This document shows positions 6,034 through 10,365 of a DNA stretch of 10,365 nucleotides, in pieces; the first letter of the stretch is position 1, and the number at the start of each line of letters is the position of its first letter. The stretch comes from Massilia sp. (GTDB lineage Bacteria; Pseudomonadota; Gammaproteobacteria; Burkholderiales; Burkholderiaceae_D). Position numbers and translations under genes: made by a program. The stretch lies in assembly GCA_028291845.1 (NCBI GenBank), contig JAQGNM010000267.1:1-10365 (forward strand). The letters run 5' to 3'. Below the pieces are notes generated by a model. It did not search any database and was not told the origin of the DNA. It was given only the letters and a program-made list of their open reading frames with translations.

Positions 6034-7191
6034 ATGAGCACACCCGTCCTGCAAAGCCGCCTGCCCCAAGTGGGCACCACGGTGTTTACTACCATGTCGA
6101 ACCTGGCTTCCCGGCACCAGGCCGTCAACCTGGGCCAGGGTTTTCCCGATTTCGGCTGCGATCCGCGCCTGCCGGCGCTGGTGACCGACGCCATGGCGGC
6201 CGGCCACAACCAGTATCCGATGATGACCGGAGTGCCGGCATTGCGCGCCGCGGTGGCGGCAAAAATCGCCGCCCTGTACGGCCACGCTTACGATGTCGAC
6301 AGCGAGATCACCATCACCAGCGGCGCCTCGCAAGCCTTGATGACGGCGATTCTATGCGCGGTGCACCCCGGCGACGAGGTGATCGTCATCGAACCTGCCT
6401 ACGATTTATACCTGCCGGCGATTGCCCTGGCCGGCGGCGTGGCGGTGCCGGTGGCGATGGAGGTCGCTGAAAACGGCTACAGCATCGCCTGGGCCAGGGT
6501 GGCGGCGGCGGTCAGCGCGCGCACCCGCATGATCGTGATCAATTCCCCGCACAACCCCAGCGGCACGATCTTGCGCCGCGCCGACCTCGACGCGCTGGCC
6601 GCCATCGTGCGCGGCAGCGAGATCCTAATTTTGTCGGACGAAGTCTACGAGCACATGGTGTTCGACGGCGAGGCGCACGAATCGGTGTGCCGCCATGCGG
6701 AACTGGCGGCACGCGCCTTTGTCGTCTCCAGCTTCGGCAAGACCTATCACGTCACCGGCTGGAAGGTCGGTTACATCGCCGCTCCCGCCTCCCTGATGGC
6801 CGAGTACCGCAAGGTCCACCAGTACAACGTGTTCACCGTGAACACGCCGATGCAGCATGCGATCGCCGCCTACATGAACGATCCGGCGCCCTACCTGGAA
6901 CTGCCCGATTTCTATCAGGCCAAGCGCGACCTGTTCCGCGCCGGTCTTGCCGGTAGCCGCTTTACCCTGCTGCCGGCCGACGGCACGTATTTTCAGTGCG
7001 TGCGCTACGACGCCATCTCGGACATGGCGGAAGGCGAATTTGCGCGCTGGCTCACCGTCGAGGCGCAGGTGGCGGCCATTCCGATGTCGGCTTTCTACCG
7101 CGACGGCTTCGAGTCGGGCATCGTGCGCTTCTGCTTCGCCAAGCAGGACCCCACCTTGCGCCTGGCCCTCGAACGGCTGGCGCGACTGTAA
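6034..7191 (+). CDS. PLP-dependent aminotransferase, methionine aminotransferase type (YbdL-like)
   Basis: Fold-type I (class I/II) aminotransferase, 385 aa, predicted to move the amino group from methionine or a bulky/aromatic amino acid to a 2-oxo acid; E. coli YbdL prefers Met, Phe and His. Visible motifs: NLGQGFPDFGCD near residue 30, NQYPMMTGVPALR, TSGASQAL for phosphate binding, EPAYDLY, NSPHNPSG, LSDEVYEHMVF (Asp binding the pyridine nitrogen), SSFGKTYHVTGWKVGY with Schiff-base Lys236, and a C-terminal VRFCFAK whose Arg binds the substrate carboxylate. The SFGKTYHxTGWK block matches YbdL well. Kynurenine-oxoglutarate transaminase and DapC-like enzymes are related alternatives. ATG 6034 has only a weak ribosome binding site. 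The gene lies just after two palindromes, and the next gene begins 12 nt past its stop, so the two are probably co-transcribed. Confidence 0.9.
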   Translation: MSTPVLQSRLPQVGTTVFTTMSNLASRHQAVNLGQGFPDFGCDPRLPALVTDAMAAGHNQYPMMTGVPALRAAVAAKIAALYGHAYDVDSEITITSGASQALMTAILCAVHPGDEVIVIEPAYDLYLPAIALAGGVAVPVAMEVAENGYSIAWARVAAAVSARTRMIVINSPHNPSGTILRRADLDALAAIVRGSEILILSDEVYEHMVFDGEAHESVCRHAELAARAFVVSSFGKTYHVTGWKVGYIAAPASLMAEYRKVHQYNVFTVNTPMQHAIAAYMNDPAPYLELPDFYQAKRDLFRAGLAGSRFTLLPADGTYFQCVRYDAISDMAEGEFARWLTVEAQVAAIPMSAFYRDGFESGIVRFCFAKQDPTLRLALERLARL

Positions 7192-7203
7192 CAGGCGTCG
7201 ACG

Positions 7204-8103
7204 ATGAGCGAACCGACCAGCGAACCGGTATTGCGCCGTCTGAACGCCGCGTCAAGCCGACTCGATGCGTTGCTGACCAGCCTGTCCGTCTACAGCCGCG
7301 CCGACAGCTCGCTGCGGGCGATCGCCGCCGGTGTGGCCGCAGCCGCCGCGCATGCGCCCGACGTCGCCATCGCCGCTATCGTGCTCAACCAGGTGGGCGG
7401 GCGCTACGCCATCCGCCACTGCGTCGACAGCGCCGCGCTGGCCACGCTGGTGGCGCGCCGTCTCGGCCACGACGAAGCGAGCATCGCCACCACGGCCGCC
7501 GCCGCGCTGACGATGAACGTCGGCATGCTGCGCGAGATCGACAGCCTGCATGCGCGCGCCTCGGTGCTCAGCGCCGCCGAGCGCGAACGGATTCGCCGCC
7601 ATCCGGTCGACGGCGCCGAACTGCTGCGCTGCGCCGGCATCGACGACCAGGACTGGATCGACTGCGTGCTGCAGCACCACGAGGCGGCCGACGGCAGCGG
7701 CTACCCGCATGGCCTGGTGACGGAGCAGATCGCCGCCGGCGCCGCGCTGGTCGGCATGGCCGACCGCTACTGCGCCTGCATCGGCGCGCGCAATTACCGT
7801 CGCTCGATGCTGCCGCCGGCGGCGCTCGACCGGCTGGTCGAAGAAAACGCCGGCCACCCGGAACTGGTGCGCGGCTTCGTCGCCGTGCTGGGCGCCTATC
7901 CGCCCGGCACGCTGGTACGCTTCGATGACGATGCGCTCGGCGTGGTGGCCACGCCGGCGACGGTGCGGGTGCTGCGCAGCGCCGCCAGCGACGACGGCGA
8001 CCAGTGGCGTCCGCATACGGCGATCCGCGCCGCCCTGCACGAAGCCGATGCGCGCCTGCGCTTTTCGATGACCTCGGTGTGGGGCGAACTGGCGGCGCTG
8101 TAG
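7204..8103 (+). CDS. HD-GYP-like protein with degenerate HD dyad
   Basis: A 299-aa protein aligning with HD-GYP phosphohydrolases, which usually hydrolyse cyclic-di-GMP. Conserved parts: His72 in RHCVDSAALATLVARRLG, His133 in RHPVDGAELL, His158/His159 with the GYP signature in HHEAADGSGYPHGL (residues 158-171), and Asp187 in GMADRYCA. The segment that should read HDIGK instead reads MNVGM (residues 104-108), so the metal-binding His-Asp dyad is replaced by Met-Asn. A canonical bimetal phosphodiesterase seems unlikely; a c-di-GMP sensor or scaffold role is an inference. Residues 1-60 show no known sensor domain, only an Ala-rich helical stretch, and no membrane segment is evident. ATG 7204 has AGG 8 nt upstream and is 12 nt after the aminotransferase stop, suggesting an operon. 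I recall similar degenerate HD proteins in other betaproteobacteria. Confidence 0.78.
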   Translation: MSEPTSEPVLRRLNAASSRLDALLTSLSVYSRADSSLRAIAAGVAAAAAHAPDVAIAAIVLNQVGGRYAIRHCVDSAALATLVARRLGHDEASIATTAAAALTMNVGMLREIDSLHARASVLSAAERERIRRHPVDGAELLRCAGIDDQDWIDCVLQHHEAADGSGYPHGLVTEQIAAGAALVGMADRYCACIGARNYRRSMLPPAALDRLVEENAGHPELVRGFVAVLGAYPPGTLVRFDDDALGVVATPATVRVLRSAASDDGDQWRPHTAIRAALHEADARLRFSMTSVWGELAAL

Positions 8104-8205
8104 TTTTTTCGGTCCAGCGTGATCAGTCCTGCGCACGCAGCTGCCGCTCGACCTTGCCAGCTATTCTCATTCTAAGACACAGCGGTGGCGGTGTACTATT
8201 CCGAC
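8104..8205. other. Intergenic gap before the histidine phosphatase gene
   Basis: This 102-bp gap starts with six T directly after the HD-GYP-like stop codon (8104-8109), but no convincing stem precedes them. It also holds a small perfect inverted repeat CTGCG/CGCAG (8129-8140) and TACTAT at 8194-8199, a -10-like box 6 bp before the next ATG. No further gene or RNA was recognised. Confidence 0.5.
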
Positions 8206-8940
8206 ATGACTATCTCCGCCCTCTTCCCTTCCGTCCCCTCGCCCTCGGCGCGCCGCCGGGTATTCCTGATGCGCCACGGCAGCGTCACTTATTTCGATGC
8301 CAATGGCAAACCGATGCTGCCGGAAACCGTCCCCTTGAACGAACTGGGCCGCGCCCAAGCGAGCGCCGCCGGCCGCGCCTTCGCCCAGGACAATGTTCGT
8401 TTCGACAAGGTGATCGTCTCCGGTCTGCCCAGGACCGTCGAGACGGCGCGCCGCGTCCTCGCCGAGACCGGCCAGGACATCGCCATCGACAGCTGGCCGC
8501 AACTCGAAGAAATCCGCGGCGGGCGCCTTTCCACCATTGCCGACGCCGATCTGAAAGACGCCTTCACCGGCGTGTTCGAGGGCGTGGTCGATCCCGCCAA
8601 GCGCTTCCTGGGCGGCGAGTCGGCGGGCGAACTGATGGCCCGGGTCCATCCGGCGATTGCGCAACTGCGCGCCGACAGCTCGTGGGAGACGCTGTTGCTG
8701 GTGCTGCACGGCGGCGTGAACTGCGCGATCCTGTCGCTGGCGTTGACGGGGCAGCGGCTGTTTTTGGGTAACCTGGCGCAGACGGCCGGCTGCATCAACG
8801 CGCTCGACGTCGGCGACGACGAGCACGACTGGGTGGTGCGGTTTGTGAATTTCACGCCGCCGGCGCCACTGCAGGTGACGGCGCGGACGACGACGATGGA
8901 AGAGCTGTTTTTGCAGTACCAAAAATCACGCAAGAAATAA
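8206..8940 (+). CDS. Histidine phosphatase family protein (phosphoglycerate mutase-like)
   Basis: Cytosolic phosphatase of the branch-1 RHG superfamily, 244 aa. The phosphorylatable His24 lies in LMRHGSV. The supporting Arg76 is in SGLPRTVETA, the acidic pair Glu101/Glu102 in QLEEIRGG, and the second catalytic His168 in LVLHGGVN. All four catalytic elements are present, so it should be active, but the substrate cannot be read from sequence: SixA, CobC, GpmB-like and general sugar-phosphate phosphatases share these motifs. Start: ATG 8206. An in-frame GTG at 8185 lies before a -10-like TACTAT and is less likely; the next ATG falls inside the RHG motif. No Shine-Dalgarno precedes 8206. It lies 60 bp upstream of the kinase gene on the same strand, so it may belong functionally with that module, although the gap contains its own promoter-like box. 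Confidence 0.88.
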   Translation: MTISALFPSVPSPSARRRVFLMRHGSVTYFDANGKPMLPETVPLNELGRAQASAAGRAFAQDNVRFDKVIVSGLPRTVETARRVLAETGQDIAIDSWPQLEEIRGGRLSTIADADLKDAFTGVFEGVVDPAKRFLGGESAGELMARVHPAIAQLRADSSWETLLLVLHGGVNCAILSLALTGQRLFLGNLAQTAGCINALDVGDDEHDWVVRFVNFTPPAPLQVTARTTTMEELFLQYQKSRKK

Positions 8941-8964
8941 GTACGGTCGTGCGCTTTCATCCGC

Positions 8965-8970
8965 TAGAAT
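8965..8970 (+). promoter_or_regulatory. Possible -10 box of the kinase / acyl-CoA dehydrogenase unit
   Basis: TAGAAT (5 of 6 matches to TATAAT) in the 60-bp gap, 30 nt before ATG 9001. No clear -35 is seen upstream. Confidence 0.35.
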
Positions 8971-8990
8971 GGACCACCGAACAAATCAGC

Positions 8991-8995
8991 AGGAG
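8991..8995 (+). promoter_or_regulatory. Strong ribosome binding site of the kinase gene
   Basis: AGGAG, 5 nt before ATG 9001. It is the best Shine-Dalgarno in the window and fixes the start of the kinase gene. Confidence 0.75.
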
Positions 8996-9000
8996 ACACG

Positions 9001-10074
9001 ATGTTTGAAGAAATGATCGGCACCAAGGCTGTCAGCGAGCGCCAGCGCTTCGATGTCGATGCCCTCGGCAATTATTTGCGTGCACAATTGCCCGACTTCC
9101 CGGCCGGCCCCATCACGGTGGAGCAATTCAAGGGCGGCCAGTCCAATCCCACGTTCAAATTGAGCGCCGGCGGGCAAAGTTTTGTCGTGCGCACCAAGCC
9201 GGGCCCGGCCGCCAAGCTGCTGCCCTCGGCGCACGCCATCGACCGCGAATTCAAGGTGATGGACGCCCTGCAGCGGGCCGGCTTTCCGGCGCCGCGCCAG
9301 TTGCTGCTGTGCCTGGATGAAGCCATCATCGGCCGCGCCTTTTTTCTAATGGAGATGGTCGAAGGGCGCGTGTTGTGGGACCAGTCGCTGCCCGGCATGA
9401 CGCCGGCCGAGCGCGCCGCCATCTACGACGAAACCAACCGGGTCATCGCGCAGTTGCACACCATCGATTACGCCGCCATCGGCCTGGCCGATTACGGTAA
9501 GCCGGGCAATTATTTTGCCCGCCAGATCGAGCGCTGGACGCGCCAGTACCAGGCATCGGTGACCGAACCGATCGAGGCGATGGACAAGCTGATCGAGTGG
9601 CTGCCGAACAATATCCCCCCGGGGGAAGCGACCTCGATCGTCCACGGCGACTTCCGCCTCGACAACATGATTTTCCACCCCACCGAGCCGCGCATTCTTG
9701 CCGTGCTCGACTGGGAACTGTCGACCCTGGGCCACCCGCTGGCGGACTTTTCCTATCACTGCATGAGCTGGCACATCGCGCCGGGCCAGTTCCGCGGCAT
9801 CGCCGGCCTCGACCTGGCCGCGCTCGGCATCCCCGACCAGGACGCCTACATCGCCGCCTACCAGACGAGGACCGGCGCGCTGATCCGCCCCGAGGACTTC
9901 AATTTTTATCTTGCCTATAACATGTTCCGCCTGGCGGGCATCATGCAGGGCATCATGAAACGCTACGTCGATGGCACGGCATCGAGCGCCCAGGCGCTGC
10001 AGAACGGCAAGGCGGCGCGGCCGATGGCGGAGATGGGCTGGAAATACGCGCAAGCGTCGATGGCATCCAAATAA
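9001..10074 (+). CDS. APH-fold kinase resembling the ACAD10/ACAD11 kinase domain (putative 4-hydroxyacyl-CoA kinase)
   Basis: Aminoglycoside-phosphotransferase-fold kinase of 357 aa. Motifs in order: nucleotide loop region FKGGQSNPTFKL (residues 43-54), VVRTKP with Arg64/Lys66, PSAHAIDREF with Glu83, catalytic loop IVHGDFRLDN (His215, Asp217, Asn222) and metal-binding Asp237 in VLDWELSTLGHPLADFSY. Combined with LIEWLP and FHPTEP, this pattern closely matches, from memory, the N-terminal kinase domain of mammalian ACAD11, not antibiotic-modifying kinases. Those kinases, and LvaA of the Pseudomonas lva operon, phosphorylate the 4-hydroxyl of 4-hydroxyacyl-CoAs, so this protein is probably a hydroxyacyl-CoA kinase rather than a resistance enzyme. 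The adjacent gene, 16 nt downstream, is an acyl-CoA dehydrogenase, matching the partner fused to the kinase in ACAD11. Start at ATG 9001 is supported by AGGAG. The family call is firm, the substrate inferred. Confidence 0.88.
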   Translation: MFEEMIGTKAVSERQRFDVDALGNYLRAQLPDFPAGPITVEQFKGGQSNPTFKLSAGGQSFVVRTKPGPAAKLLPSAHAIDREFKVMDALQRAGFPAPRQLLLCLDEAIIGRAFFLMEMVEGRVLWDQSLPGMTPAERAAIYDETNRVIAQLHTIDYAAIGLADYGKPGNYFARQIERWTRQYQASVTEPIEAMDKLIEWLPNNIPPGEATSIVHGDFRLDNMIFHPTEPRILAVLDWELSTLGHPLADFSYHCMSWHIAPGQFRGIAGLDLAALGIPDQDAYIAAYQTRTGALIRPEDFNFYLAYNMFRLAGIMQGIMKRYVDGTASSAQALQNGKAARPMAEMGWKYAQASMASK

Positions 10075-10090
10075 AAATTACGAGACCGAT

Positions 10091-10365
<275 letters not shown>

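Noticed and set aside
6996..7928. 310-codon plus-strand frame spanning the aminotransferase end and HD-GYP-like start
   Set aside because: Arg-rich, no motif, and overlaps two well-supported genes in another frame.
8087..8109. Possible terminator after the HD-GYP-like gene (T-run 8104-8109)
   Set aside because: Six T follow the stop, but the only stem I can draw is 4 bp of AACT/AGTT, too weak for an intrinsic terminator.
7252..8136. 294-codon open frame on the minus strand
   Set aside because: Antisense to the HD-GYP-like gene, with a His/Arg/Ala-rich translation and no motif; a shadow frame.
8163..8171. Fur-box-like ATTCTCATT before the histidine phosphatase gene
   Set aside because: Only one half resembles the Fur motif; the flanking bases do not complete the inverted repeat, and the downstream genes are not obviously iron-related.
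9001..10074. Aminoglycoside resistance gene
   Set aside because: It has the APH fold, but its motifs (PSAHAIDREF, HGDFRLDN, DWELSTLG) and neighbouring acyl-CoA dehydrogenase match the ACAD10/11-type metabolic kinase instead.

Overview
This looks like a chromosomal segment of a GC-rich betaproteobacterium in Burkholderiales, most likely Oxalobacteraceae (the Janthinobacterium / Massilia / Duganella type). The reasons are the rluD-pgeF-phaC arrangement divergent from bamD, the codon usage, the TAGAAT-type -10 boxes and the GGGGACAGGCC palindromes. The genus is an inference from recalled synteny; no search was run. The window is gene-dense: no gap without a gene exceeds about 100 bases. I saw no rRNA, tRNA, CRISPR array, insertion sequence or prophage gene.

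Left part (1-3703): mainly minus-strand genes. rluD (23S rRNA pseudouridine synthase) is followed by pgeF (peptidoglycan editing factor) with a 1-nt TGATG stop/start overlap. phaC (class I polyhydroxyalkanoate synthase) lies further along and its 3' end leaves the window at base 1. A 73-codon membrane-protein gene on the opposite strand sits between pgeF and phaC. It is head-to-head with phaC, and its stop codon overlaps the pgeF stop codon.

Centre (3704-5400): bamD (outer-membrane assembly lipoprotein) is divergent from rluD across a 56-bp spacer with a perfect TATAAT. It ends at a clear intrinsic terminator, which lies between it and the convergent yaaA (peroxide-stress protein).

Middle-right (5437-8103): an orphan PIN-domain protein has lost the first catalytic Asp, and its C-terminal tail is encoded by a palindromic repeat. 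A second, related palindrome precedes a methionine-type aminotransferase gene. That gene is followed 12 nt later by an HD-GYP-like protein with a degenerate HD dyad.

Right edge (8206-10365): a histidine-phosphatase-family gene, then a two-gene unit. This unit pairs an APH-type kinase closely resembling the kinase domain of ACAD10/ACAD11 with an acyl-CoA dehydrogenase cut by the window end. By analogy with mammalian ACAD10/11 and the Pseudomonas lva pathway, it is predicted to phosphorylate 4-hydroxyacyl-CoAs and convert them into beta-oxidation intermediates. This is the most interesting metabolic module here. Most of the rest is ordinary housekeeping; the degenerate PIN and HD-GYP proteins and the palindromes are the other points worth a second look.
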